Shown one piece after another: positions 1-6,167 of a DNA stretch of 7,412 nucleotides. Location: NCBI GenBank assembly GCA_021769025.1, contig JAETTS010000118.1, positions 1 through 7,412 of the forward strand, read 5' to 3'. The position numbers and the translations under genes are program-made. Below the pieces are notes generated by a model, which did no database searches, had not been told where the DNA came from, and saw only the letters and a list, made by a program, of their open reading frames with translations. Every line of letters begins with the position of its first letter. The first letter of the stretch is position 1. This stretch comes from Enterocloster bolteae (GTDB lineage: Bacteria; Bacillota_A; Clostridia; Lachnospirales; Lachnospiraceae).

Positions 1-121
1 CCGCAATCTTCGCGCAACGCTTCGGGTCACCCGGGAGGATCACATACCGTCCCACCTGGCCCTTTTTTATCCGAAGATGATACTGTATCCCCTCTTCCTC
101 CACATATCTGTTTACCGACAT
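1..121 (-). CDS. udp: Uridine phosphorylase, N-terminal part (runs off left edge)
   Basis: Only the first 40 codons are in the window. The translation begins [20 protein letters not shown] and continues with [18 protein letters not shown]. The GDPxR segment (residues 31-35) after a hydrophobic beta strand is the phosphate-binding loop at the start of the nucleoside phosphorylase (PNP/UDP) fold, and the QYHLRIKKG...[10 protein letters not shown] wording matches uridine phosphorylases of Clostridia. The enzyme is cytosolic and splits uridine with phosphate into uracil and ribose-1-phosphate (pyrimidine salvage). The ATG is preceded by a purine-rich stretch containing AAAGGAGAGGGG, so translation signals are good. 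It lies 46 nt after a small gene and is probably co-transcribed with it from the promoter at 392-420. Another member of the nucleoside phosphorylase family remains possible because the specificity regions are outside the window. Confidence 0.85.
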   Translation of the reverse strand, partial: MSVNRYVEEEGIQYHLRIKKGQVGRYVILPGDPKRCAKIA

Positions 122-167
122 CCCTTTTCCCCTCTCCTTTCTGCCTGATTTTTGCCCCCTTCTTGCC

Positions 168-344
168 TTAGTTTCCTGTCAGGGGAGGCTTTTGATAAAG
201 TTTCCTCTCAATCTGCCTTCTCTTAATGTCAATTTCAGCCAATACCTCCTGGGCATTGGTTCTCTTTGCCACCCGTTCTAAATCCTCCAAAATCGTTAAC
301 TGGTCAAACAGATTGCAGTTAATTTCTTTCTCGCTATTTGGCAT
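168..344 (-). CDS. Small uncharacterised protein, 58 aa
   Basis: A complete short gene, not recognised. It starts at an ATG preceded by GAGGTGGGAAT, a good ribosome binding site at normal distance, and ends at TAA. The product begins [20 protein letters not shown]. It is charged and predicted to be mostly helical: a heptad-like run from about residue 12 to 52 ([13 protein letters not shown], then [16 protein letters not shown]), one cysteine (C10), no signal peptide, no membrane segment, and a short PPLTGN tail. A cytosolic helical hairpin or small partner protein would fit, but no function can be assigned. It is the first gene after the promoter at 392-420 and precedes the uridine phosphorylase gene by 46 nt on the same strand. 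The ribosome binding site, promoter and position make it more convincing than a chance frame; conservation was not tested. Confidence 0.7.
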   Translation of the reverse strand: MPNSEKEINCNLFDQLTILEDLERVAKRTNAQEVLAEIDIKRRQIERKLYQKPPLTGN

Positions 345-391
345 ATTCCCACCTCATCTCTATAAAAGAGCTATTTCACTAAGATACCATC

Positions 392-420
392 ATTATATCA
401 AACCGCACCACGGGTGTAAA
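392..420 (-). promoter_or_regulatory. Sigma-A promoter for the 58-aa gene and udp
   Basis: On the minus strand the -35 box TTTACA (415-420) is followed by a 17-nt spacer and a perfect -10 box TATAAT (392-397). The predicted transcription start is near 385, giving a leader of about 40 nt before the ATG at 344. The -35 box lies only 12 nt after the stop codon of the MATE gene, so this unit can be expressed independently of the upstream operon. I saw no rho-independent terminator between the two units. Confidence 0.75.
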
Positions 421-432
421 GCCTTTCACCGG

Positions 433-1794
433 CTACCGATACCCCATTCGTTTCCTCACGATAAGATAGGTAGCCACATGGGCCAGAAAGGTAATGGCCC
501 AGGATACCGGATAAGAGATATACAAGACCTCCAGGGTCCGGTTCAGGGCAAACACCGTATAGATCCAGACCACCCGCAATGCACACGCCCCGGTCAGAGA
601 CACAATCATGGGAAGGACCGAGCACCCCATTCCCCGCAATCCTCCCACCATCACATCCATCATGCCGCAGACAAAGTATGGCGTACAGATAATCGTAAGC
701 CTCTTAACACCATACTGGATAACCGTCTGATCCGACGAGTAAATCCCCAAAAGCTGCCTGCCAAACAACACGGCTCCGGTTCCCATGACCACCCCGATAA
801 CGGTTACCAACCCCAGACAATACACCTGAATCCTGGCCATCCGCTTATAATTCTTTGCGCCAAAGTTCTGGCTGCCGAAGCTTAAGGCTGTCTGATAGAC
901 CGAATTCATTCCGGTATACACAAAGCCCTCAATATTAGCGGCTGCCGTATTCCCTGCCATAGCCACGGAGCCAAAAGAATTCACCGAAGACTGAATCAGT
1001 ACATTGGATATGGAAAAGATAGCCCCCTGAAGCCCGGCTGGGAGCCCGATCCTTACAATCGATCTCATCTTGTCCCGCACCAGCCGAAGCTTCTTTGGAG
1101 ACAGCCGGTATTCCGCCTCGGACTTCATCAGGCAGCGGACAATGAGACACGCGGAAATGCACTGGGAAGCCACAGTGGCAAGGGCAACCCCTGCCACCCC
1201 CATGGAAAACGCGATGACAAAGATTAAATTCAAAATCACATTAATGATTCCTGCTGCAAGCAGAAAATACAGCGGCCTCCTGGTATCTCCCACTGCCCTC
1301 AAAACTGCGCTGCCAAAGTTATAAAGCAGAGTAGCCGGCATTCCCACAAAGAAAATCCGCATGTATAGCACTGACAGTGGCAGTACGTCCTCCGGTGTCC
1401 CCATCATTTCCAAAAGAGGCGCTGCCAGAGAAAGGCCTATGACAACCAGTACGGCACCACCTGCCACTGCGATCACCATAGAGGTATGAACTGTCTCTTC
1501 CAGATCTTTTCTGCTCTGAGAGCCATAGTAGCGGGCAACCAATACATTGGCCCCCACCGAAAGCCCGATAAACACATTGGTCAGAAGATTGATAAGCGAA
1601 GATGTGGAACCTACCGCTGCCAGAGACTCGCTCCCGGCAAACCGGCCTACCACAATAATATCCGCTGCATTAAATAGCAGCTGCAAAATTCCAGACAGCA
1701 TCAGCGGAAATGCAAATACAATCAACTTCGACAAAATCGGTCCGCTGCACATATCGATTTCATATTTTTTTGCCCCACGCTTTTGGGTACTCAT
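433..1794 (-). CDS. MATE family multidrug/metabolite efflux transporter
   Basis: A 453-residue inner-membrane protein with about twelve hydrophobic segments (roughly residues 19-45, 60-86, 104-127, 138-162, 174-196, 198-222, 249-272, 284-306, 323-348, 358-385, 393-416, 424-446), arranged as two MatE repeats. Family hallmarks visible are the N-terminal PLMLSGILQLLFNAADIIVVGRF-type helix with the following G/A-rich AVGSTSSL segment, and RAVGDTRRPLYF around residues 166-177 at the end of the first repeat. Length is normal. MATE proteins export cationic drugs or metabolites using a Na+ or H+ gradient; the substrate cannot be read from the sequence. It begins 23 nt after the dapL stop codon and is probably the last gene of the glnA operon. 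The ribosome binding site is weak (AAAAGGAT about 14 nt upstream). The annotated ATG keeps a basic N-terminus before the first helix; Met15 is an alternative start. Confidence 0.9.
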   Translation of the reverse strand: MSTQKRGAKKYEIDMCSGPILSKLIVFAFPLMLSGILQLLFNAADIIVVGRFAGSESLAAVGSTSSLINLLTNVFIGLSVGANVLVARYYGSQSRKDLEETVHTSMVIAVAGGAVLVVIGLSLAAPLLEMMGTPEDVLPLSVLYMRIFFVGMPATLLYNFGSAVLRAVGDTRRPLYFLLAAGIINVILNLIFVIAFSMGVAGVALATVASQCISACLIVRCLMKSEAEYRLSPKKLRLVRDKMRSIVRIGLPAGLQGAIFSISNVLIQSSVNSFGSVAMAGNTAAANIEGFVYTGMNSVYQTALSFGSQNFGAKNYKRMARIQVYCLGLVTVIGVVMGTGAVLFGRQLLGIYSSDQTVIQYGVKRLTIICTPYFVCGMMDVMVGGLRGMGCSVLPMIVSLTGACALRVVWIYTVFALNRTLEVLYISYPVSWAITFLAHVATYLIVRKRMGYR

Positions 1795-1817
1795 GAGCCT
1801 GCACCATTTATCCTTTT

Positions 1818-3041
1818 CTATAGTCCTTTCAGCTGTTTGATCCGATCCACAGCCGCAACCGTATTCTCATAGGTTCCAAAGGCAGTCAGACGGAAATACC
1901 CCTCTCCGCTTGGGCCGAACCCGCTGCCAGGCGTCCCCACCACACCTGCCTTTTCCAAAAGGTAATCAAAGAAATCCCAGGAAGTCATACCATCCGGCAC
2001 CTTCAGCCAGATATAAGGAGCATTGACGCCACCATAAACCTCATATCCCACAGAACTTAATCCGTCATAGATCACCTTGGCATTTCTCATGTAGTAAGCC
2101 ACCTGATCTTTGATCTGTGTCTTTCCCTCCTCTGAGTACACTGCCATAGCCGCCTTCTGGATGATGTACGGCGCACCGTTAAACTTGGTCCCATGTCTCC
2201 TGGCCCACAGGCTGTGTACCATCACATCCCCGCATTTCAAATCCTTGGGGACAACCGAAAAGCCAAGGCGCACCCCGGTAAACCCTGCATTCTTGGAGAA
2301 AGAGCGGAATTCAATGGCACAGGTTCTGGCCCCCTGGATCTCAAAAATGCTGTGAGGCACATCATCCTGTGCAATATATGCCTCATAGGCGGCATCGTAG
2401 AGAATCACTGCCCCCACACGATTGGCATAATCCACCCACACCTTTAACTGCCCTCTGGTCAATGTGGTGCCAGTAGGGTTGTTGGGAACACACAGATAGA
2501 TCAAATCCGGAATCTCGTCCGGAAGTTCTGGCACGAAGCCATTGTCTGCCGTACAGGGCATGTAGATCACATTGCTCCATGTCCCTGAAGCCTCATCGTA
2601 GGTTCCCGTCCTGCCCGCCATCACATTGGAATCCACATAAACCGGATACACCGGGTCGCAGACTGCGATACGGCTGTCGGCGGCAAACACTTCCTGCATG
2701 TTGCCACAATCGCTTTTCGCACCGTCAGAGATGAAAATCTCATCTGCTTCTATGTGGCATCCTCTGTCCTGATAATCCTGCTTTGCGATAGCATTCCTCA
2801 AAAACTCATATCCTAAGTCCGGAGCGTACCCGTGGAATGTCTCTGCCACAGCCATCTCGTCTACCGCATCATGCATCGCCTGTATAATGGCCGGAGCAAG
2901 GGGCTGAGTCACATCACCGATTCCCAATCGGATAATGGATTTATCCGGATTGGCCTTGGTATACGCCTTCACCTTTTTTCCTATGGTGGAAAACAAATAA
3001 CTTCCTGGCAATTTTAAATAATTTTCATTTACCTGAAACAT
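1818..3041 (-). CDS. dapL: LL-diaminopimelate aminotransferase
   Basis: A 407-residue PLP-dependent class I/II aminotransferase, full length for DapL. It transfers the amino group of glutamate to tetrahydrodipicolinate to give LL-diaminopimelate in one step, bypassing the succinylated or acetylated intermediates of the DapD/C/E route. Characteristic DapL features are the N-terminus VNENYLKLPGSYLFSTIGKK, IRLGIGDVTQPL (37-48) and AVAETFHGYAPDLGYEFLR (64-82). PLP-site residues visible include the NNPTG loop (187-191), D216 in the YDAAYEAYI segment, the Schiff-base lysine K250 in SFSKNAGFTGVR with R258, and the substrate carboxylate arginine R384 in FRLTAFGTYENT. The ATG has AGGAG 8 nt upstream. 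It follows dapF by 33 nt; the two enzymes catalyse consecutive steps, which supports both assignments. Cytosolic; serves lysine and peptidoglycan synthesis. Confidence 0.95.
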   Translation of the reverse strand: MFQVNENYLKLPGSYLFSTIGKKVKAYTKANPDKSIIRLGIGDVTQPLAPAIIQAMHDAVDEMAVAETFHGYAPDLGYEFLRNAIAKQDYQDRGCHIEADEIFISDGAKSDCGNMQEVFAADSRIAVCDPVYPVYVDSNVMAGRTGTYDEASGTWSNVIYMPCTADNGFVPELPDEIPDLIYLCVPNNPTGTTLTRGQLKVWVDYANRVGAVILYDAAYEAYIAQDDVPHSIFEIQGARTCAIEFRSFSKNAGFTGVRLGFSVVPKDLKCGDVMVHSLWARRHGTKFNGAPYIIQKAAMAVYSEEGKTQIKDQVAYYMRNAKVIYDGLSSVGYEVYGGVNAPYIWLKVPDGMTSWDFFDYLLEKAGVVGTPGSGFGPSGEGYFRLTAFGTYENTVAAVDRIKQLKGL

Positions 3042-3074
3042 GATCTTATCTCCTGTCCTTTTTTATGATCCGTC

Positions 3075-3875
3075 TTACAAATCTACTTCCCCATGGAACA
3101 CTTCCACAGCCTCCCCTGTCATATAGGCCTTTTTTCGTTCCCTGTCCCAGCGGATAGTCAAGGTTCCCCCCTTTAGAGTCACCTCCACGGTATTGCCTGT
3201 ATATCCCATCAGAATACACGCTATGACACTGGCCGTAGCCCCGGTTCCGCACCCCAAGGTCTCGCCGCTTCCTCTCTCCCACACCCGCATACGAATGTGG
3301 CCTTCATCCACCACCTGCACAAATTCTGAGTTCACCCGATCCGGAAAACGGCTGTGGCTCTCAAAGGACGGCCCTATCTTCTGAAGATCCAGTGAGTCGA
3401 TCTCATCCATGAAATACACTGCGTGAGGATTTCCTACAGAAATCCCTACAAACTCATACTGCTGCCTGTCTACAGTAATAGGCTCCGGAAGTTCTGAGGT
3501 CAGCTGAGGTTCTCCCATATCCACAGTCACAAAAGGTACCTTCCCGCCTTCAACCGTCAGTTCCAGATTCTTGATGCCGCCTAAGGTCTCCACGGTCACT
3601 GTGCTTCTCTGAACAATCCCATGCTCATATAGGTATTTTCCCACGCAACGGATGGCATTGCCGCACATCATTGCTTCGGAACCGTCTGCGTTGAATATGC
3701 GCATCCGGCAGTCCCCTTTATCTGACGGCCCTATGAGAATCAGGCCATCAGACCCGATACCGAAATGCCGGCGGCTTAGCTTGACAGCCGTCTCCTCAGG
3801 ATTCTCCATCTTCTCCGTAAAACAGTTGACATAAATATAGTCATTTCCCACACCATGCATCTTTGTAAACTTCAT
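3075..3875 (-). CDS. dapF: Diaminopimelate epimerase
   Basis: A 266-residue cofactor-independent epimerase that interconverts LL- and meso-diaminopimelate, the last step before lysine decarboxylation or entry into peptidoglycan. The protein shows both halves of the DapF fold: MKFTKMHGVGNDYIYVNC at the N-terminus, the first catalytic cysteine C71 in MMCGNAIRCVGKYLYEHG, GNPHAVYF (148-155), and the second catalytic cysteine C209 in ERGSGETLGCGTGATAS (200-216). Length is typical. A longer frame begins 11 codons earlier at 3908, but I chose the ATG at 3875 because AAAGGGTG lies a few bases before it and because family members start exactly at MKFTKMHGxGND. It follows the ANTAR gene by 60 nt and precedes dapL by 33 nt, in operon-like order. 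Confidence 0.95.
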   Translation of the reverse strand: MKFTKMHGVGNDYIYVNCFTEKMENPEETAVKLSRRHFGIGSDGLILIGPSDKGDCRMRIFNADGSEAMMCGNAIRCVGKYLYEHGIVQRSTVTVETLGGIKNLELTVEGGKVPFVTVDMGEPQLTSELPEPITVDRQQYEFVGISVGNPHAVYFMDEIDSLDLQKIGPSFESHSRFPDRVNSEFVQVVDEGHIRMRVWERGSGETLGCGTGATASVIACILMGYTGNTVEVTLKGGTLTIRWDRERKKAYMTGEAVEVFHGEVDL

Positions 3876-3896
3876 ACATTCACCCTTTATTTTTTC

Positions 3897-3924
3897 ATAA
3901 TAAGGCATTCCGCCATTTCGGCAA
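3897..3924 (-). promoter_or_regulatory. Possible internal promoter before dapF
   Basis: Minus-strand TTGCCG (3919-3924), a 16-nt spacer and TATTAT (3897-3902) resemble a moderate sigma-A promoter in the gap between the ANTAR gene and dapF. The predicted start is about 15-20 nt before the dapF ATG, leaving room for its ribosome binding site. It could give dapF-dapL a basal supply independent of nitrogen control at glnA. Four of six -35 bases match, so chance occurrence is quite possible. Confidence 0.3.
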
Positions 3925-3935
3925 CGTTTAAACGG

Positions 3936-4484
3936 TTATATCTGGTTTAAACTGATCACCATCTGCGCTGTCTCCACCATATTGGTTCCGCTGTCCATAC
4001 TGCATTTCTGTATGTAACGGTGGGCCTCGCTCTCAGTCATATGGTTTCGTTCCATAAGAAGAGCCTTGGCCTCCTGGATCAGCTGCCGATCCTGCCCACT
4101 GCGCTCTGTAGGCGCTTTCTTCTGCTTTTTCCTCTCCTGCCGCTGGCTTTCGCACATCATTTCCAGCGTGGTAACCAGATCGTGTACCTTAAGAGGCATC
4201 GGAAGATAGACCACATCCTGGATGGAACGTTCTCCGATCCGGGCTGCTGATGCCACCAGAAGCATCTGAAACCCCCTTGGCATGTATTCACACAATTCCT
4301 GAAACATCATATCTTCAAAGCGATATCCGCAGACTACGATTCCTCCGTTTAAGCCCTCCAGATTGCTGAGGGTCTGGGCACCCGAAGTACAGACGGCAAC
4401 TACCTGAAATCCATTCTTTACAAGTATATGTTTAATACTTTTCCCATCTTCCCATTTGGAAAAGGCCACAACGATATTGGTCAC
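3936..4484 (-). CDS. ANTAR-domain RNA-binding regulator with degenerate receiver (NitR-like)
   Basis: A 182-residue protein of AmiR/NasT-like layout. Residues 1-110 form a receiver-like fold (TNIVVAFSK..., GGIVVCGYRF, FQMLLVASAARIG, VVYLPMPLK). A charged linker follows (about 112-132, rich in E, R, K and Q). The C-terminal ANTAR domain occupies about 133-179, with the typical AK (139-140), LLM (142-144), ESEAHRYIQKCSMD (151-164) and ETAQMVI pattern. ANTAR domains bind paired RNA hairpins and prevent transcription termination. The receiver looks unable to be phosphorylated: glycine (G53) sits where the acceptor aspartate is expected, methionine (M96) replaces the conserved lysine, and the usual acidic pair after strand 1 is absent. 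It starts 53 nt after glnA; a comparable gene (nitR) follows glnA in solventogenic clostridia. I chose the GTG at 4484 for its ribosome binding site; the ATG at 4517 lacks one. Confidence 0.85.
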   Translation of the reverse strand: MTNIVVAFSKWEDGKSIKHILVKNGFQVVAVCTSGAQTLSNLEGLNGGIVVCGYRFEDMMFQELCEYMPRGFQMLLVASAARIGERSIQDVVYLPMPLKVHDLVTTLEMMCESQRQERKKQKKAPTERSGQDRQLIQEAKALLMERNHMTESEAHRYIQKCSMDSGTNMVETAQMVISLNQI

Positions 4485-4490
4485 ATATCC

Positions 4491-4497
4491 CACCTCC
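4491..4497 (-). promoter_or_regulatory. Ribosome binding site that sets a GTG start for the ANTAR gene
   Basis: Minus-strand GGAGGTG lies with its GGAGG core 8 nt before the GTG codon at 4484. The in-frame ATG 11 codons upstream (4517) is preceded by GCAGCTTCTCCCCACA, which contains no Shine-Dalgarno match. The GTG start also gives a protein that begins directly at the first beta strand of the receiver fold (TNIVVAF), as expected for the family. Confidence 0.75.
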
Positions 4498-4537
4498 AAG
4501 CCTGCTGTCTGCAACATTGTGGGGAGAAGCTGCCTTT

Positions 4538-5875
4538 TTAAAATTTATACAGGTATTCCCCAATCTCCCAGTCAGTCACTTGATAGCGGAATTCGTTCCA
4601 CTCCTCTTTCTTTGCCTCCAGATATTTGGTGTAAACATGCTTCCCCAAGACTTCTTTTAAAAAGTTATCCTTCTCAAACTCCTCGATGGCCTCTCCCAGC
4701 GTCTCCGGCAAATGACAGATCCCCTCCTTTTTCAGTTCTTCCTGGGACATGGTAAACACATTTTGGTAAATGGCTTTGGGCGGTTCCATCTGCTTCTGGA
4801 TTCCGTCTAAGCCGGCGGCCAGGCATGCAGCCAAAGCCAGATAAGGGTTCATAGCCGAGTCCGGGCTCCGTAACTCGATTCTGGTGCTGGAGCCTCTGGT
4901 GGAAGGAATCCGAATCAGCTGCCCCCGGTTGGCTGCCGGCGACCAGGCGATGTAGACCGGAGCATCGTATCCTGGAATCAGCCGCTTGTAGGAATTCACC
5001 AACGGATTGGTTAATATGGTCATAGGTTTGATGTGTGCAAGAATTCCTGCCATAAACTGGTAGGCCAGCCTGCTCAGTCCCATCTGATCCAACGGGTCTT
5101 CGAACAGATTCTTTCCTTCCTTATCCTCCAGGGACATATTGATATGCATACCAGAGCCATTGACCCCTGCCTTAGGCTTGGGCATAAAGGTAGCGTGAAG
5201 CCCATGACGCTTGGCAATGGTTTTCACCGCCATCTTGAACGTAAGAATATTATCCGCCGCTCTAAGTCCTTTCTCATACTGAAAATCCACCTCATGCTGG
5301 GCCGGGGCGATCTCATGGTGGGAAGACTCAATCTCAAACCCCATCCCCTCCAGGTTCAGTACGATATCCCGCCGCACATTTTCTGCCAGATCAATGGGGC
5401 CTACGTCAAAGTATCCTGCCGTCTCATGGGTATTGGTGGTAGGCTTTCCTTCCTCGTCTGTATGGAACAGGAAGAATTCACATTCCGGTCCTACATTAAA
5501 ATAGTAACCCATATCCTGTGCGGCCTTTAAGACCTTTTTTAATACATAGCGGGGATCCCCCTCGAAAGGAGTGCCGTCCGGGCAATGGACATCGCAGATC
5601 AGACGGGCCACCTTGCCTTGCTGGGGCCTCCAGGGATAGATGGCAAACGTATCCAGATCCGGATACAGATACATATCCGATTCCCCCGACCTTACAAACC
5701 CTTCAATGGCAGAGCCGTCGAACATACAGCGGTTGTCCAGGGCTTTGCTAAGCTGGCCGGATGTGATCGCCACATTCTTTATCATTCCAAACATATCTGC
5801 AAACTGAAGCCGGATAAATTCTACATCTTCCTCCTCTGCAATCCGGAAAATATCTTCTTTCCTGTATTTGCTCAT
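4538..5875 (-). CDS. glnA: Glutamine synthetase, type I (GSI-alpha)
   Basis: A 445-residue cytosolic enzyme, normally a dodecamer, that makes glutamine from glutamate, ammonia and ATP. Visible active-site elements are the N-terminal beta-grasp segment with FADMFGMIKNVAI, DGSAIEGFVRSGESDM (53-68), the metal ligands E131 and E133 (ECEFFLF), E188 and E195 (HHEIAPAQHEVDFQ), H244 in NGSGMHIN, the NPLVNSYKRLIPGYDAP flap (290-306), the ATP/phosphate arginines in NRGQLIRIPSTR, and E334/R336 in RIELRSPD. The short length and lack of the adenylylation tyrosine region place it in the GSI-alpha group, which is usually controlled by feedback and by regulators rather than adenylylation. R62, a feedback residue of the Bacillus enzyme, is present; the flap residue at 304 is Asp where Bacillus has Glu. 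The ATG follows AGGAGGAG at 7 nt or less. First gene of the probable operon with the ANTAR regulator, dapF and dapL. Confidence 0.98.
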   Translation of the reverse strand: MSKYRKEDIFRIAEEEDVEFIRLQFADMFGMIKNVAITSGQLSKALDNRCMFDGSAIEGFVRSGESDMYLYPDLDTFAIYPWRPQQGKVARLICDVHCPDGTPFEGDPRYVLKKVLKAAQDMGYYFNVGPECEFFLFHTDEEGKPTTNTHETAGYFDVGPIDLAENVRRDIVLNLEGMGFEIESSHHEIAPAQHEVDFQYEKGLRAADNILTFKMAVKTIAKRHGLHATFMPKPKAGVNGSGMHINMSLEDKEGKNLFEDPLDQMGLSRLAYQFMAGILAHIKPMTILTNPLVNSYKRLIPGYDAPVYIAWSPAANRGQLIRIPSTRGSSTRIELRSPDSAMNPYLALAACLAAGLDGIQKQMEPPKAIYQNVFTMSQEELKKEGICHLPETLGEAIEEFEKDNFLKEVLGKHVYTKYLEAKKEEWNEFRYQVTDWEIGEYLYKF

Positions 5876-5900
5876 GATTTCTCCTCCTGGTTACTCCTAT

Positions 5901-5929
5901 ATTATAGTTTAACACACATTGGGCTGAAA
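5901..5929 (-). promoter_or_regulatory. Possible proximal glnA promoter (P2)
   Basis: A perfect minus-strand -10 box TATAAT (5901-5906) lies 17 nt after a poor -35 box TTTCAG (5924-5929). A transcript from it would start near 5894, about 19 nt before the glnA ATG, carrying the AGGAGGAG ribosome binding site but none of the upstream hairpin. A poor -35 with a perfect -10 would suit an activated or weak constitutive promoter. Chance occurrence in this AT-rich stretch cannot be excluded. Confidence 0.35.
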
Positions 5930-5935
5930 CGTAAA

Positions 5936-5986
5936 GAGGACATTGCGAAAGGTCATTGTTTCCAATGACCTTTATGCAACATCCTC
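5936..5986 (-). promoter_or_regulatory. Long hairpin in the glnA leader, GAAA tetraloop
   Basis: Read on the minus strand, GAGGA-UG-UUGC, an internal loop (AU opposite C), then AAAGGUCAUUG, loop GAAA, CAAUGACCUUU, and GCAA-UG-UCCUC fold into two 11-bp stems, 22 bp in all. The inner stem is a perfect inverted repeat (5948-5958 with 5963-5973). In the outer stem two pairs (5941-5942 with 5980-5981) are G-U wobbles in minus-strand RNA but C-A mismatches in plus-strand RNA, so the fold favours the glnA transcript. It would begin about 8 nt after the start site predicted for P1. Only broken U-runs follow (UUUACGUUU), so it is not a classical strong terminator. It could be an attenuator, an RNase III site, a 5' stabiliser, or a DNA operator palindrome. 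Confidence 0.65.
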
Positions 5987-6000
5987 GTTCCATGAGTTGA

Positions 6001-6029
6001 ATCATAACAGGCCGCTGGTGATTTGTCAA
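6001..6029 (-). promoter_or_regulatory. Main glnA promoter (P1), near consensus
   Basis: The minus strand has a perfect -35 box TTGACA (6024-6029), a 17-nt spacer and a -10 box TATGAT (6001-6006). The expected start is near 5993-5994, leaving a leader of about 118 nt that holds the long hairpin before glnA. This is one of the strongest sigma-A promoters in the window and probably drives the glnA operon. Confidence 0.8.
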
Positions 6030-6167
6030 TCCTTTCCCTCTTACTTTTTGAATTCATTGATTATTTTCACTAGTGCCTTGGCTCTCCTTTTTATTTCATT
6101 GCATCATGATGGATTCATAAGAACTATTTTATATTCAAAAATATCTGCCCCCATACAAAAAATGGTA
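6030..6167. other. AT-rich spacer between the divergent glnA and merR promoters
   Basis: About 140 nt between the two divergent promoters hold no convincing gene. I see a 10-bp palindrome CATCATGATG (6102-6111), a short one CACTAGTG (6068-6075), and several A/T runs that could act as UP elements. A minus-strand frame (6154 to 6041) interrupted by one TGA gives a lysine-rich peptide without a ribosome binding site; it is treated as noise. No RNA gene or terminator is evident. Confidence 0.5.

Noticed and set aside
226..885. Open frame of 219 codons on the plus strand
   Set aside because: It overlaps the minus-strand MATE gene and the 58-aa gene, has no ribosome binding site, and its His/Pro/Arg-rich translation looks like the antisense of a membrane protein gene.
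3918..3935. Palindrome CGTTTAAACG just after the ANTAR stop codon as a terminator
   Set aside because: The self-complementary 10-mer has no loop, is AT-rich in its core, and is not followed by a U-tract.
5033..5530. Open frame of 165 codons on the plus strand inside glnA
   Set aside because: It lies entirely antisense to a clear, fully conserved glutamine synthetase gene and resembles no domain.
5948..5973. GlnR or other regulator DNA operator in the perfect inverted repeat
   Set aside because: It does not fit the TGTNAN7TNACA GlnR pattern, and the outer wobble pairs favour an RNA role. A DNA-binding role is not excluded, only unsupported.
5748..6029. Minus-strand frame covering the glnA leader, with an ATG at 5993 near the predicted transcription start
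   Set aside because: A leader peptide was considered, but the frame has no Shine-Dalgarno site, runs 128 nt into glnA in another frame, and its sequence is dictated by the hairpin arms.
6041..6154. Minus-strand frame giving a lysine-rich peptide (ending KALVKIINEFKK) interrupted by one TGA; possible gene remnant
   Set aside because: There is no ribosome binding site and no recognisable family, and the AT-rich spacer easily yields such peptides. A translated search finding a homologue spanning the TGA would reopen it.
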